Shown here one piece after another: positions 21,969 to 34,662 of a DNA stretch of 64,000 nt. The position numbers and the translations under genes are program-made. Under the pieces are notes generated by a model. That model had not been told where the DNA came from. It did not search any database and saw nothing but the letters and a program-made list of their open reading frames with translations. Numbering within the stretch: position 1 is the stretch's first letter; every line of letters begins with the position of its first letter. The stretch is from Brienomyrus brachyistius (taxonomy: Eukaryota; Chordata; Actinopteri; Osteoglossiformes; Mormyridae): NCBI RefSeq assembly GCF_023856365.1, contig NC_064542.1, positions 20,581,338 to 20,645,337 of the forward strand, read 5' to 3'.

Positions 21969-22794
21969 GTTAGGTTGTTGTGTTTCCATATTATATGTGA
22001 AAATGAACCAGCAGTTACAGCCATCAGTTGCCGATCTGCTGCACGCTTACCCCCCTCCCCACCCCCCACCTGTCCAGCCGCCCTTATGTCAACCTCGCCC
22101 CTTCCCCAGGGCCAGAAGCGATCACTCGTATTACTCACAAGGAAAGTTGTCGGCTTTTTTGTTAGTTCAGGGTTGGGTCTGTCTAAGCAGGGAATTAAAT
22201 GGCTAAAACAGTGTCCTGGAGGCGTCTTGTGCCTTTCACTAAAATACGGACGAGTAAAGATTTAACAGACTGTAGGTGTTTAGGAAATTCCAACACGAGG
22301 CACGAACGCAGTTTTGAAAGACCAAAACTCGGACAGTCTTCACACATTTTACCACGTAATTTGCATAAAAATACCGCCAAATAACTTTTAATTTTAATAT
22401 TAGAGGATAGACCAGTGGGGGACACCCATTGCAAATGCGTAAAATTTTGACTCGCATTCTGCTAACATGTAATACTTTCAGAACGTCCTTGACTAAAGCT
22501 TGCTGCTAACAGTAAGTTTCTGCTCGAATAATAGTTACATTTTATTCACGGGGGAGGGAGGATCGGCGGCTCCAGCCAAACTGACACACCCGCTTCCATC
22601 GCCGTGGATCCCGGCGCATTTGCGCTTGTGATCGTTGCCCGTCATTCTAGTCTAACGGCTCATCATCAGCATCGGGGGTTCATGTCCCCTGAAAACAGGA
22701 GGTTTTTGTAAGCACCTTCATCGAAACCCCCTCCCCTAAAAAGGAACCGGCCCGCCCACTTACTCCGACCTGTCATTGCGTGTATCTGACTCAC

Positions 22795-23090
22795 CGCCTA
22801 AGATATTACAAGCCAAAGCAAATAAGGTTGATTAATCGTTAATAATTCAAGTAACGTGGGGGACAACCATAGATACGGTTCTATGATCACATTAAAACGT
22901 AGACAAGTATCAAAAAACGTCCATAAGTGTGAAAAGGCACCATACGCTGGAGCTGCGGATCCGACGTAATTAAAATATCCGAGCATTATAATATAGACGC
23001 CAAGGGACGCAGAGCAGATCAGAGAAACACGCAGGACTGGGAAGGCTTGCGGGGGCTTTTCCCGGCGATGCTGAATCCCTTATAAACACA
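22795..23090 (-). promoter_or_regulatory. Candidate TATA promoter and non-coding first exon (rasgef1c?)
   Basis: On the minus strand a TATA-like TTTATAAGG (about 23087-23079) is followed after about 30 bp by a candidate start region near 23053, and a strong donor (TTAGGCG/gtgagtca) lies at 22795. That would make an exon of roughly 260 nt able to splice to the rasgef1c acceptor at 11998. A short open frame within it (starts MLGYFNYVGSAAP, 22986-22798) is not recognised. Assignment to rasgef1c is inference. Confidence 0.3.
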
Positions 23091-23224
23091 CCCCGTCCTT
23101 CCCAGGCGCGTAGCGGTTCTTCAGACACAGACTCTGATCGCTGCCAGTGAACAATTCATACTGGGATAAGGAAAACTTCTGTTGTTTCAAAACACCGTTG
23201 CCAGAGATAGTCATGCATGCAATC

Positions 23225-23264
<40 letters not shown>
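23225..23264. repeat. (TA)n(CA)n compound microsatellite
   Basis: A TA run passes directly into a CA run. Confidence 0.92.
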
Positions 23265-23265
<1 letters not shown>

Positions 23266-23850
23266 TATGCACGTATACGAACGCGCGTGCACATTCATGT
23301 ATAACATCGGAGATCATATTCATTTATCATTTTTCTTAAACAGTCCGGTAAATCTTAATCTGCCTGCGATTTAGTCAAATGCATTTTCTCCGGAGTTGGT
23401 AATACTGCAGCTTTCGAATTGCCATTTCTAGGACGTTATGTGCATCTTTACGCTATGGCAGTAGGACACGGTAGAGTAACTCCCCACTTACCAATTCTAG
23501 ACACACATAGTTCCCTTCTCGCTTCCTGGTGGTTTCCTTTCTATTCGTTGATGGTGAATAATCCTGAAGCGCCGGAGTCCAGATAATAAAGAAACGAAAA
23601 TCACTTTATTATATAAATCCAAAGAGGGTTCGCTGGAGCGAAACGTATCAAGGCACGGCAGGTCCTAAGCGGAAAGAATAAGCTGCGGTAAACGTGTAGA
23701 TGGGTGACATCCAACTGAATGCAGCAAGTCTACAGGAAGGTGCTTACTGAGGCGAAGCCCGCACCGCACGGCCGGATTCCCTCTTCGCAGTGGACGTGTA
23801 AGGTGTTTATCCGCAAACAAACCATCCAGGTTGACTGCCCCCGGGCTCAC

Positions 23851-24300
23851 TAGCAGTCCAGATCCTATGAGAGGAATAGCAGTAATAGATCGCAGCCTAG
23901 TCTGCGTAGTGGAAGCAGTCAGTCGCCCTTGAGATCCTGGGTCTGGATGCGTTCACACGGAGCCCGACGAGTAGAGACGCGCCAGCTTGAACATCGAGAT
24001 GAACGGGCGGGCGATCGGGCACATCCGATACACTGCGGTGGCTTCGGGGGGGACGCCCGCAAATCCCATAGTCACGCTAACGTCCACGGCGCAAGAGAAC
24101 CAACGCGGAGGAGAAACGCTATCGAAGCGCGATCATAGACAGCAGGGCAGACGCGGAGCTCTCTGTACGCCTCCGTCTCCCTCCGTGCGCTTTGCGCGAC
24201 TGAGCAGAGGCAGGTGCAAAGCTTCCTCCCAATCCCCACACCCACACCCACTCCCCCTCCCCGCCTCACCCTCAGCAGCAGCCCTACACACTACACGACT
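23851..24300 (-). promoter_or_regulatory. CpG-rich candidate promoter/first exon (rasgef1c?)
   Basis: A locally GC- and CpG-rich block in AT-rich surroundings, with many cg dinucleotides at 23930-24200. A minus-strand donor (GCTA/gtgagc) ends a possible exon at 23851. A 38-codon minus-strand frame (24069-23953, starts MGFAGVPPEATAVYRMCPIA) could be an upstream ORF. The block is the best CpG-island-like candidate for the rasgef1c start, with the TATA-type site at 23.1 kb as an alternative. Confidence 0.35.
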
Positions 24301-24411
24301 AGCGACTTCATTATTTTTCCCTCCACCCTATCTATTTTTCTTTAGGTTTTTCTGTGTGCGTATTTCTTATATCGCAGGATCTAAATAACTACAACAACAA
24401 CAACATCAAAC

Positions 24412-24459
<48 letters not shown>
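24412..24459. repeat. (TAA)n microsatellite
   Basis: About 16 trinucleotide units, flanked by further AT-rich sequence. Confidence 0.95.
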
Positions 24460-24929
24460 TGTACTATATAACGATTAAATAATAATAATTGTAATAAAAA
24501 TTAAGTTTAAAAATAATTAACAAATGCCGATTGTTTCGTATCTGCAGCCGCCCCGGGAGTATGTGACGATGTGTAATGGCATTGATCCCCAAAGGATCGT
24601 CACCTTACTCACGGATGAGACGCACATCTTCTGCTGTAAACTTTCTTTCTCCCCCATTTGGTCTGACCACCATCCCGGTTCCCACCTGAAGGTCCAATTT
24701 CTCACAAACAGTGGGGGCAGGGGGTCGCGCAGCTCTCAGTAGCGGCTGCGAGCCGATGGGGGGAGCTGTTTCCTCTGAACACGTCGTACCGTATTTAACC
24801 GCTCGAGCATATTTTTTTATTTTTCTGTTCCTGAAGGGGACGATTGTCTAATGTATAATACGTCAGTGTTTGTGGGGCGTTATCTTGGCGTGTCTCTGAT
24901 TAATTTTGGGCGTCCAAAACACCTGCGCT

Positions 24930-25060
24930 TACCCCTTAATCAGAAGCTGCTCCAGTTCCAAACATGGCCGGCACGCCATATAGGCGACAAGGGCGATCGC
25001 CTAGGGCGCCATTTGATTAGGGGGCGCAAAAGAACGAAAAAAAAACCCCAAACATAATAA
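24930..25060. mobile_element. Possible dispersed-repeat fragment
   Basis: Contains cgacaagggcgatcgcctag followed by ggcgccatttg, a phrase I associate with a common fish interspersed repeat. Its class cannot be told from this fragment. Confidence 0.3.
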
Positions 25061-26690
25061 GTACTTTTAAGTTGCATTGCGTGACATTACAGTTATTTAC
25101 AGAATTTCAGATATTTCAGTAGGCCTACTTTTGTGAAACAGTACCACGTGCTACTGACATGGTTTTAATATTATATTAAAATATAATAATATTTCAAGTT
25201 CCATTAATATATAAATGATAAAAATCGTTTTAGAGGTAGCAGACTGCAATACAAAGTGACTCCTCTTACCGATATATGGCTGTTATGCAGTTTAATAACA
25301 TACCTTGTGTACAGCATATTATACATTTAAATTCGACTGGTCAGATGTCTCACCGTTTTATCGCTCCATATATCGGTGTGCAAACGGACGGAAAGCGCAT
25401 GTCGGCTGGACACCATATGTAACGTAACATTGAGCGTCCAGAAGTTGCAACGTGCAATATTGATACGACAAAAGCGCTTAGAGTATGTAGTCTGCGCTAG
25501 TTCGCCCCTCACCCAGATGCACTGATTTCCTGTAACGTAAAGCTTGCAGTTACACCTGCCACAGACTTCGCGGCACCACGCTGCTCGGTAATTGCGTCTC
25601 CCCTAAAAGCATTACAGAATTAATCTCAGCCTCACCACTTCCTGCGCAGAAGATCAGACAAGTGCAAAGGAAAATGAACCGTATGAGAAATTTGAATTGC
25701 TTGAATTTTCCATTTCGAATGGAAAATACGTCTGTGACCTATTCAATATAGGGAAAAACAAGTCCATACAACACTGATTAACAGAATAAACCTATTTATG
25801 CAGAACTTTTTTTTTTTTTTTTAAATCAGATATGAAATGACTTACAATACACGGAGAGACGTCGAAGGATCAAATGAACTGCTTACGTATTGGTATCTTT
25901 CTTGGATTAGACAGATTTAAAAGGAAGGGTGACTGTGAGATGGGGGCGTTTATTTAAAGGGTTTATGGGGACGCGGTGCCACCCTGGGGACTGCGGATAA
26001 GGTGCTGTGAGATATCTATCCTCTCTTTGGCTCGTCTCACACGGATGCAGTGATTCAAAAGAAGATGGTGTCCATCTAATAAAGTGACTGTTAAACAGAG
26101 AGGGTGAGGCTGGCCGGACAAAAGAGAAATATGGCGGAAGGTCTCATCTTTACGTTTTTCTTCCTGCATTCGTAGGAGATTTTATTAAATTTAATCTTCG
26201 GAAAAGGCACCAGACTATTATATACTGTTCAGTCGATGCAATTTTAGGTATTTTATCCTTAAATATCACTCCTTGCTTTAATATACTGAGATTTTTTTAA
26301 ACAGAATATCAAAATAACAGACATCGTTTCGCATAAAGAGATATGAAAATGGCTGATATGGTTTAGTATTATAGGCCTGTATGCTTCAATAATTCTTCAG
26401 CGACAAGAACTTTTTCTTATCAGCTCACCAGTTTAAATTTCCCAAATGCTACTCTGCACCTAGGAAACAGAATGTAATCAGACAAGTGGCAAAGGTATAG
26501 GAGCATTGCGATCAACATGCAGCCTAGGAGTGAATGTTAAAATGTAACACACTTTAGAATAGGTGAGAAAAGACTTAAACACCATTCGGTGATGAATATT
26601 CATAATCACAGCAGTGAAAATTAAATTTGAAGCTATTTATGCTGCGTACAGGTAAACATACATTATTTACATTTTGCTTTGCCAGCCTCA
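25061..26690. other. AT-rich intergenic DNA, nothing recognised
   Basis: AT-rich sequence with a T-tract at about 25808-25823. No convincing gene or element. Confidence 0.4.
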
Positions 26691-26698
26691 TGCCCGTT

Positions 26699-27134
26699 GT
26701 TCAGTGCGGCATCTGTATGTAGGGTCATGGTTGATGTTCAGTGCACCATCTGTATGTAGGGTCATGGTTGATGTTCAGTGCGGCATCTGTATGTAGGATC
26801 ATGGATGATGTTCAGTGTGGCATCTGTATGTAGGATCATGGATGATGTTCAGTGCGCCATCTGTATGTAGGGTCATGGTTGATGTTCAGTGCACCATCTG
26901 TATGTAGGATCATGGTTGATGTTCAGTGTGGCATCTGTATGTAGGATCATGGATGATGTTCAGTGCGCCATCTGTATGTAGGGTCATGGTTGATGTTCAG
27001 TGCCCCATCTGTATGTAGGGTCATGGTTGATGTTCAGTGCACCATCTGTATGTAGGGTCATGGTTGATGTTCAGTGCACCATCTGTATGTAGGGTCATGG
27101 TTGATGTTCAGTGCACCATCTGTATGTAGGGTCA
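26699..27134. repeat. 37-bp minisatellite, 12 copies
   Basis: The unit is gttcagtgcaccatctgtat followed by gtagggtcatggttgat. Copies start at 26699 and every 37 bp to 27106. Variants (gcgcc/gcacc/gtggc and gggtcatggtt/ggatcatggat) recur in a patterned order that suggests a higher-order unit of about three repeats. Confidence 0.95.
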
Positions 27135-27139
27135 CGTTA

Positions 27140-29710
27140 AGGCTTCTGCATACGTGCTCACCTTCATTGTTCAGCGTATTGTATCTGTCTAGACCAGGTA
27201 TGCTTCTGCTCTGAAGCGATGCTGTTGCACCAGCAGCTTCTGATCAATGACCCACTACCCTCTGAACATCAGCCAAAAGGTATCTATGCACCTTAGTGGA
27301 GCAGGGAAAATGCTCTTTCCTTCACTGATGAACAGATTAGTTGTGGAGTCCTCTAGGGTCAGATCTCAGTGGATTAGGGGCAGCCTTGGACGGACGTCTT
27401 GCGGAGGAGTATCGATTGAGTTCGCTGTCTCTTCTGCTTGAGGCTATGGGCCTCGTTTTTTCATTTATGGGATGAGCATATAATCCCGGTCCGTATTTAA
27501 GGCTTTGTGCCTCAGACTAATACAAGGATTAGAGACTGGAAATGGAGACAAAGGCCGTTTCTTTTCTTAGCAAACTATAAGGGGAATAAGGTACCTGCAC
27601 TCCTAGGCCTTTCTAACTATGAAAACTAGGATTCACTGTTTGTGAAGTGAAGAAACCATTGAACTTTATACAGCATTATGAAAGTGTGAAAGACTCATTT
27701 GGATTCAGTTCTGCTTATGGAACGGCCTGTAAAATCGACCAGTGCTAATGTCTTTGTGATCATAGGTCACGTCCGCAAACGGCTTCGGTACAGGCCCAGA
27801 TGGTGACATGGGCCTGGGCTCTGAATTCTAATTGCGATCTTGCAAAGACTTTGTAGGAGTCAGACAGGCCGTCAAGATGTCGCCTATGATGAGAACAAGG
27901 CTGAGTCTGCTGTTAGCATAATGAAAATACTGCTGCTTAGAAGTAGCACGTGCAATGATCAGGCACGGGTGGGGTGGGGTGATTTGGGGGGGGGGGGTCA
28001 CTCCGAGCTTAAGCCACCATGGTAGCCCCCTCCCACTAATGCATACACCTGCCCCGACCTGTCCCCCCCCCCCCATGAAACCAGCAGCAAATTCGACGCC
28101 TGTGCCTCGTGCCTTGCCTGGGCATGACCCCTGGAGGGGGGGGGGGGTCGGGGAGCAGCTTGTACTGGGGTGTGTCTCACAGCTGTGCTGGAATAAACAA
28201 GCTGGTAGTCTGACTTGGAAAACAGTGGGGGTGCAGTAGGGTTGCGGGTTTTGGGGGAGGGAAGGAGCTGCAGAACGGGTGCGTCTTCAACAAAGTTATC
28301 ATGCATCGGCAGTGTGGAGCTATTTTCACAGCTGCAGGTTAGAGAAATAGTCTTGCACCAAGTGCCCATCACTACCAAAAATAGTAGCTAGAAAGGGCTA
28401 CATATTTGGTGGGGCTTGTAGCTGGCAGCAGGGGATTAACTCAGCATCTGTAGGTGTGTATGATGTGGAGAAGTGGTTTAAATGAAGCCATTTTTTGGGG
28501 GAGCTGAGGGAGACTTTGCTCTGATCCCACCATTGCCTTCGCTGTGGGATGGGGGGGGGGGGGGGGGGGGCATGCTCCGGTTGCACTGTGGCAGCAATCG
28601 ATACGGCGTGTAGCGGCGAGATCAAAGACAGAAAGCCGGCTGGGCCGGAACATGCGTGACGGCGTGTCCGACTCAAAGCTGGAGTCTGTCGTTTACCCTG
28701 TAATGATCCTTGTCACCGTAAGACGCTCTAAAATGACAGGACTCGGAGGTGCAGGCCCAGAGACCGTTATTTCAGGCTGCGTGTGTGTGTGGGGGGGGGG
28801 TGGTTGGCAGGGAGGGGGATTCAGCCTCACCTGTTCCTGTAGTCATTGGCCCTATATTGTTTCTCCCTTTTTCCCAGCAATCCCAGTGATTCCCGTGGCT
28901 GTGATTTGATGTCCCAGTCTGAGTTAGATTTCGAGCACATTTGTTAGGGTGCAGTAACTCAGGTGGGGGGTCTGGAGCCCAACTCAGTATGGAGCTGATT
29001 ACACAGCCGTGACGTCACACAGAAGGTTAAACAAATGTCACGATATTCATCTTACCTCAAAAATACAGCTCCGGATGAGTTGCGTCATATTTCACCTCTA
29101 ATATCGGTTCTTCTAGCCAATTATGGAGTATAAATTAAATATGTTTTTTAAAATCAAGATGAAGAAGATTGTTGCTCCTATTGTTCATTTGGTCCACTCA
29201 TCTATCACTCATGATTGCCGAGTTCTTAAATATCAGAGCAAGATAAAGAGATTTCACTTTTAAGACGCCAAACCCGGGGCATAGCGGACCTGTGGAAAAA
29301 TAGTGGGAATTCAAGCGAGAAGCCCTGTTTCTGGCCTGCATTCAATTACTGGACAGTGAACTAGATGATCTCTGATGGAGATTAACCTCACAGGGGGACG
29401 CGAGGAACTCCCGCAATTCCTGTCTCTCAGAGATGTGGCTGACTGCCAAGCTAGTGGACTCAGGTGGGCTTTGTCTGTCCTAAGGCTCCGAATGTATTAT
29501 CCGGAAGAGACAATGGAGATGGTCTGGATTGCTCATAAACAATGAGTGGTCCATGGATTCAGAAATTCTTCCTCAACATTGTTTACCTGACATGGAGAAC
29601 CTGATGATCAGATCCTACATTTTACCTGCTAAAGGAATTTTCCCACTGTCGTTTAGATTCCACTGTACAGGAACAGCGGCACTGCACTGCATGAGCTTCA
29701 TAGGGCTATC
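27140..29710. other. Intergenic DNA with G-tracts
   Basis: No gene is recognised. Short and long G runs occur at 27987-27997, 28137-28147, 28551-28570 and 28791-28800. Confidence 0.4.
28551..28570. repeat. Poly(G) tract, 20 bp
   Basis: An uninterrupted run of G. Confidence 0.95.
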
Positions 29711-29719
29711 AGCAGTGTT

Positions 29720-29905
29720 TGGCGCGTTTCTCCGTGGGTTAGGATGCTATGCCAGTGATCGGAACATCATTGGTTCTGATCCCAAGTAGATTATGGTGAT
29801 TTCACTGCTGGGCCCCTTAATCCCCAGTTGCTTCAGGATGTTTTTGACCGTGTCTTCTCAATTATATTTTGCTGTGGATGAAAGTGAGAGTTAAATGAAA
29901 TATAG
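29720..29905 (+). mobile_element. tRNA-derived SINE, diverged
   Basis: gtgggttaggatgctatgcc (A-box), ggttctgatcccaag (B-box), then gggccccttaatccccagtt and a tail like gctgtggatgaaagtgagag, matching the ...ttggataaaagcgtctgc plan of fish SINEs. Confidence 0.6.
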
Positions 29906-30224
29906 CGTAAGCCAGCAAACCATGAAAATGTGTGTCTTGAGGCTCTGTTGGAGACTTAGCAAAGCATCTTTCAGGAAGGTTTACCCCTAATATTACCAGC
30001 ACATTTCCTGCCTAAGAGGGGCACAGACACTCTGGGCCATCGTTACACTATAAAGCAAGATGCTTGCCCCTTATTCAGCAGGACGCTGGTGGACGCCGAA
30101 GCACATGGACAGTGGGGCTGCAGGAGAGGTTACAGGACTGTTTCGATTCTAAGCATCAGGGCAAAATCCGAGACTCTTCATTTTATCTGGATGAATATGC
30201 AGCCGTAGGTTTCAGCAAAAAAAT

Positions 30225-31000
30225 ACCTGAGAAATCCAATCCAATCCACTCCTTCCCAAAGTAAAAGCCGTGGATCGAGGGCGAAATCCCCAAGTAAATG
30301 AAAGCTTGCACCTCTGCATTCCAGCTTGGAGACGCAGCTGCATACAAGAAATGCAGATACCATCTCCGGAAAGCAATAAAGGACGTGAGAATTCAATATC
30401 GCACCAAACTCGAAAACCAACACCGCGGCCCGCAGGATGCCTGTCGGCTACGGCAGGGCAGTCTGACTCTCACAAATTACACACCAAAATTCAATCTGAT
30501 CCCTTCTGCCGGAAACTCATCCAGGAAGAACGTAATGCCTTTTATGCGCATTTATTCCCGAGTGCCAACCCCCCAGAGTGCCCCCAGAGCCCAAGAAGAC
30601 TCCGCTGCAAAGCAGTAAGTCTGGACTCCTGAGTAGCAGAAACACTTCTTCCACTATAGTGCTCTACCCCTGTCCGGTCCTCGGGGACCCACAGTTGGTC
30701 CATGTTTTTGCTCCCTCCGGTCTACCTGCCAGACAGTTCACATTTTTGCTCCCTCCTGGTAGGGAGCTCAGATGGAGCAAAAACGTGGACTGTCTACGAG
30801 TCCCCGAAGACTGGATTGGGAAACATTACTCCACACGATCGCAGGGCTATGGACTGAGCAGCCGTGCTATACGCACATCTGCATAACTGGACAGCTCCAA
30901 CTCGGACACCAAGCCAGCTGGTCACCATTATAGACCTAATCACCGATGGCAATGAGGTGGTCTCTACGAAGGAGGTACGTTTCCTAGGGAGGAGCTGCAG
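30225..31000 (+). mobile_element. LINE ORF2 remnant
   Basis: The plus strand reads SFPK, stop, KPWIEGEIPK, stop, MKACTSAFQLGDAAAYKKCR then YHLRKAIKDVRIQYRTKLEN and a ...TNYTPKF block. This is the region between the endonuclease and reverse-transcriptase domains in fish LINEs (KPW, F-SGD-AAY, R-IK-AK--Y). A second piece after 30850 (IIDLITDGNEVVSTKEV) resembles a later RT block. The middle is lost or replaced by a fold-back element, and in-frame stops are present. Confidence 0.7.
30650..30838. mobile_element. Fold-back MITE, family A copy 1
   Basis: Inverted arms: tgtccggtcctcggggaccc and tttttgctccctcc on the left, ggagcaaaaacgtggactgt and gactggattgggaaacatta on the right. It sits within the LINE remnant. 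Confidence 0.75.
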
Positions 31001-31029
31001 TCGCTCTCTCTAAACCTCTAAACAAATGG

Positions 31030-31215
31030 GCCATTGATGCTGTTTGCCTATGCCTGTGATCAGAAGGTTGCCGGTTCCAATCCCGTGGTAGGCAGAGCAA
31101 TTTCACCACTGGAACCTTGAGCAAGGCCTTAACCCCAAATGCACCTGGGACTGGCTGGCCCAGTTCTCTTCGCTGTACCTCACGTTGGATAAAAACATTT
31201 CCTTAAATGTAAATA
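31030..31215 (+). mobile_element. tRNA-derived SINE
   Basis: gatcagaaggttgccggttc and caatccc (B-box), then ccttgagcaaggccttaacc, and the tail gttggataaaaacatttcct followed by taaatg. This is the common fish SINE plan. Confidence 0.7.
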
Positions 31216-31219
31216 AGCA

Positions 31220-33770
31220 CTTGAATCCCAAGTTACCCAGACAGTTTGCACCTGCATGCAGTTAGACCAGTTAGTCTCCTCCGCTAACCATAACCCTAAC
31301 TGCACAGCAAATGCAGTGCCAGTTTAATCCTGTCTTTTGTTTTTGTTGATTTATGTACTGTATTTTATATTTAGTATTTCTGATCGTATAATAAAATAAT
31401 TTAAATCACCTCTCTCCCCTATATGTATGGTAACAGTAAGCATGTTCTCTATAATTTATAAAGCTTTGTAAAACAGAACAGGAAAAATGTAGACTAATAC
31501 GATTAAATGATTACTGATTACCTGAAATAAATGTATTATTCCTTTAACAGGCTAATGCAAAATATCTTCTCACCATTATTATACAGATTTTGTAATACGG
31601 CTGGATCATTATGTAAATTTGTTCCAATAAACTCTGCTAACAGACTAATCAAGGCTGATTAATTAGGAATTTCGACTGAAATAAACAGCAGCATTATTTT
31701 CCAAGCAGAATGTCCTCTGCTGAGCGGTTTCTTCTTCTGGATTTACAGATTAAACTTACAATTGCCAAGGGTTTAACAGCATCTTCCTCACTGAGCAAAA
31801 CTGGAAGTCCAACAATTCTCGAAATATTTTCTGAAAACCAGCTTTTAAAAGATGGGATAAAGATAGACTAACCTGGGAAACTGCAACCGGTTAATTCCTG
31901 TACTAGATTCTGGGTAGCGGTATTGATTGTGGTGTGAAATTAACCATGTGAAAAATTCCTTTCGGACTAGACTCTCAGTTAACAGGGTGTTTTTGTAGTT
32001 ATAGCGGAACAGTGTGTTTTAAATAGTGTCTAGTCAGCTTCCCTGCACTGTAGTTTACATTACATCATCAAACAGCAGTCATCTCCCCTTTAGTGTCTGC
32101 CTCTGCTGGTAATGCTCCCTCCTTATTGACTGTTGGTGGTAAACCAGCCATGACTATCAACACCAAATAGCAACTCAATGGCAATTAGCGGCCGGCTTGT
32201 AAAGGGACACTGGGGAGACATGAAGGTGACGTATTTCTCTGGCCTCAGTCGGCAAACGAGCAAACTGCCTCACGGCGGCTTCGGAGCTGGCTGGGCCAGT
32301 TCACTTCCCAGAATCCCACAGAATGGAGGCAGCTTCCCTTTGTCCGTCTCTTCTGTTCCCGTTCCATGATTCCCTCCCCTCCCTTTAGCCGGACGAAGCC
32401 TTTGAGCCGAGTCTAGGAGCCATTCTGTTAGGTGGGGATTTCCAGTGCCGCACTGCCCTGCGGGGAGAGATACACTCTCTCCTTTTCCAGGATAGCAGCT
32501 TCTGACCCCTCGAGCTCCTAGTCAGAAACGGGGAAGATGCAGGACAATGTGCCCTTTCTTCAGGGCGGAGACAAACAGGAACTGCTGTGCCACACAGCGA
32601 CGTCCTTCTTTGTGTTCAAGTCCCCGTCCATCCTTTCATGCGCTTTCGTATTCATGCACAGCGCTTGGGAGCTCGGAGATGGCTGCTAAATGCACTGTAA
32701 GCACACAATGCACTGTAATGCACTGTAAGCACACATCCGACCACTGTGCTTTCACTTAGGGAGCTTTTATGCTGTTTGCCAGCTTTTTGTTTGCTTTAGC
32801 ATAATAATAATAGAGAACGAGCAAGAGATAGCAGCCTATGTCCTGATGGTCATGTGACTGCCACCCTGTGACTGTTCAGGGCAGTAGAGAAGTTTTCATG
32901 TTTTACACAACTTATGGTATAGTCCAAATATCACCTTTTCAATAATGTTTATGAAATCTCAACTCCCTTTGATGATGATGTCATCACCAAATAAAGAAGA
33001 GTGATAGCAGATGTAAGTAAGACTTCGATTTTCCTTTGATATATAAAACAGAATAATAAAGTATAGAAATGATTTCCTCTCTAGTTGTGTTTCATTTGAT
33101 CTTCAGCTCAGTCGTGTCTTTAAAGCAGGCGACGTCTTCGCCTGCCAATCAGACGCTGGGGTCAATCTGCGGTGAAGTAGCTTAGATGAGCATTGGCTTA
33201 AATTTTTGGAGGTATTTGGCCCCCCGTGACACAGGATCCCCGTAAAGCCGATTTGCGATCCCAGGTTTTCTTTACGTCAGATTTTTTTTCTGATCGCACC
33301 CGCTCAGAGGTGACTATGCAGCCGGCAGTTCCCATTGGCTGACGTGTTCGGTCCTCCCCTCCCTAGCTACACCAACGAGACGGTTCCCTTCCTGTGATCC
33401 TCGCCTCCCCCTCCTGGCACGGACTCGCACACCCCCTCGTGCATTAAGCGGCACGCTGAACGCTTTGATCCTGGGGAGCCTCTGTTCGGCGGCCATGTCG
33501 GGACACCATTGCAATTCTCGTCACAGCTGCATTTATGAAAAGCTTGTGCTTTTCATCGCCCTGTTCTACAGAAGACACTGGGATTAGCTCTCCATGCTTG
33601 GCCTGTTCCTCATCGTTGGCCCCAGGACATCCAGACAGCATCCCTCCCCCCCCCCATTCTCCTTTCATTTCCTTTTTTATTCTCTTCCTCTCTATCCATA
33701 CTCAAGACTTTGCATGGTGGCCACCATAATGGCAGATGTTGTGACAGAGATTTTATAATGTTGCTGGAAA
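31220..33770. other. Intergenic DNA, no gene recognised
   Basis: It includes an AT-rich block with homeodomain-like cores near 31540-31760 and a small tandem duplication around tgcactgtaagcacac at 32689-32740. Otherwise unremarkable. Confidence 0.4.
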
Positions 33771-33778
33771 GCATTATA

Positions 33779-34062
33779 CACTGAACAAAAATATAAACGC
33801 AACACTTTTGTTTTTGCTCCCATTTTTCATGAGATGGACTTAAAGATCTACAATTCATTCCAGATACACAATATTACCATTCCTCTCAAACATTTCTCAC
33901 AAATCAGTCTAAATGTGTGATAGTGAGCACTTCTGCTTTGCTGAGATAATCCATCCCACCTCACAGGTGTGCCACATCAAGATGCTGATCTGACATCATG
34001 GGTAGTGCACAGGTGTACCTTATACTGCCCACAATAAAAGGCCACCCTGGAATGTGCAGTTT
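33779..34062. repeat. Left terminal inverted repeat of the Tc1-like element
   Basis: About 284 bp, starting cactgaacaaaaatataaac and running to ggaatgtgcagttttg. Its reverse complement ends the element at 34663-34946. Confidence 0.9.
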
Positions 34063-34076
34063 TGTCTCACAGCAAA

Positions 34077-34628
34077 ATGCCACAGATGCCACAAGCATTG
34101 AGGGAGCGTGCAATTGGCATGCGGACAGCAGGAATGTCAACCAGATCTGTTGCTCGTGCATTGAATGTTCATTTCTCAACCATAAGCCGTCTCCAAAGGC
34201 GTTTCAGAGAATATGGCAGTACATCCAACCGGCCTCACAACCGCAGACCACGTGTAACCACACCAGCCCAGGACCTCCACATCCAGCAGGTTCACCTCCA
34301 AGATCGTCTGAGACCAGCCACTCAGACAGATAATGCACGGCCCCATGTTGCAAGGATCTGTACACAGTTCTTGGAAGCTGAAAATGTCCCAGTTCTTGCA
34401 TGGCCAGCATACTCACCGGACATGTCACCCGTTGAGCATGTTTGGGATGTGCTTGACCGGCGTATACGACAGCGTGTACCAGTTCCCACTAATATCCAAC
34501 AACTTCGCACAGCCATTGAAGAGGAGTGGACCAACATTCCACAGGCCACAATTGACAATCTGATAAACTCTATGCGAAGAAGATGTGTTGCATTGCATGA
34601 GGCAAATGGTGGTCACACCAGATACTGA
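34077..34628 (+). pseudogene. Tc1-like transposase with in-frame internal deletion
   Basis: A 183-codon frame starting MPQMPQALRERAIGMRTAGM. The N-terminal helix-turn-helix DNA-binding part is present (STRSVARALNVHFSTISRLQ). The sequence then jumps from RLRPATQT to DNARPHVARICTQFLEAENV, with SPDMSPVEHVWD near the end and stop after HTRY. The DNARPH and SPDMSP-E blocks are two of the three catalytic motifs of DDE transposases. The first Asp motif and everything around it (roughly 150 residues against the usual 340) are deleted without a frameshift. It is therefore inactive, though it might still bind the terminal repeats. Confidence 0.88.
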
Positions 34629-34662
34629 CCGGTTCTGAGTCCCCAGACCCCCAATAAAGCAA

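Noticed and set aside
26699..27134. CRISPR-like array
   Set aside because: Repeats are contiguous with no unique spacers, and the DNA is vertebrate.
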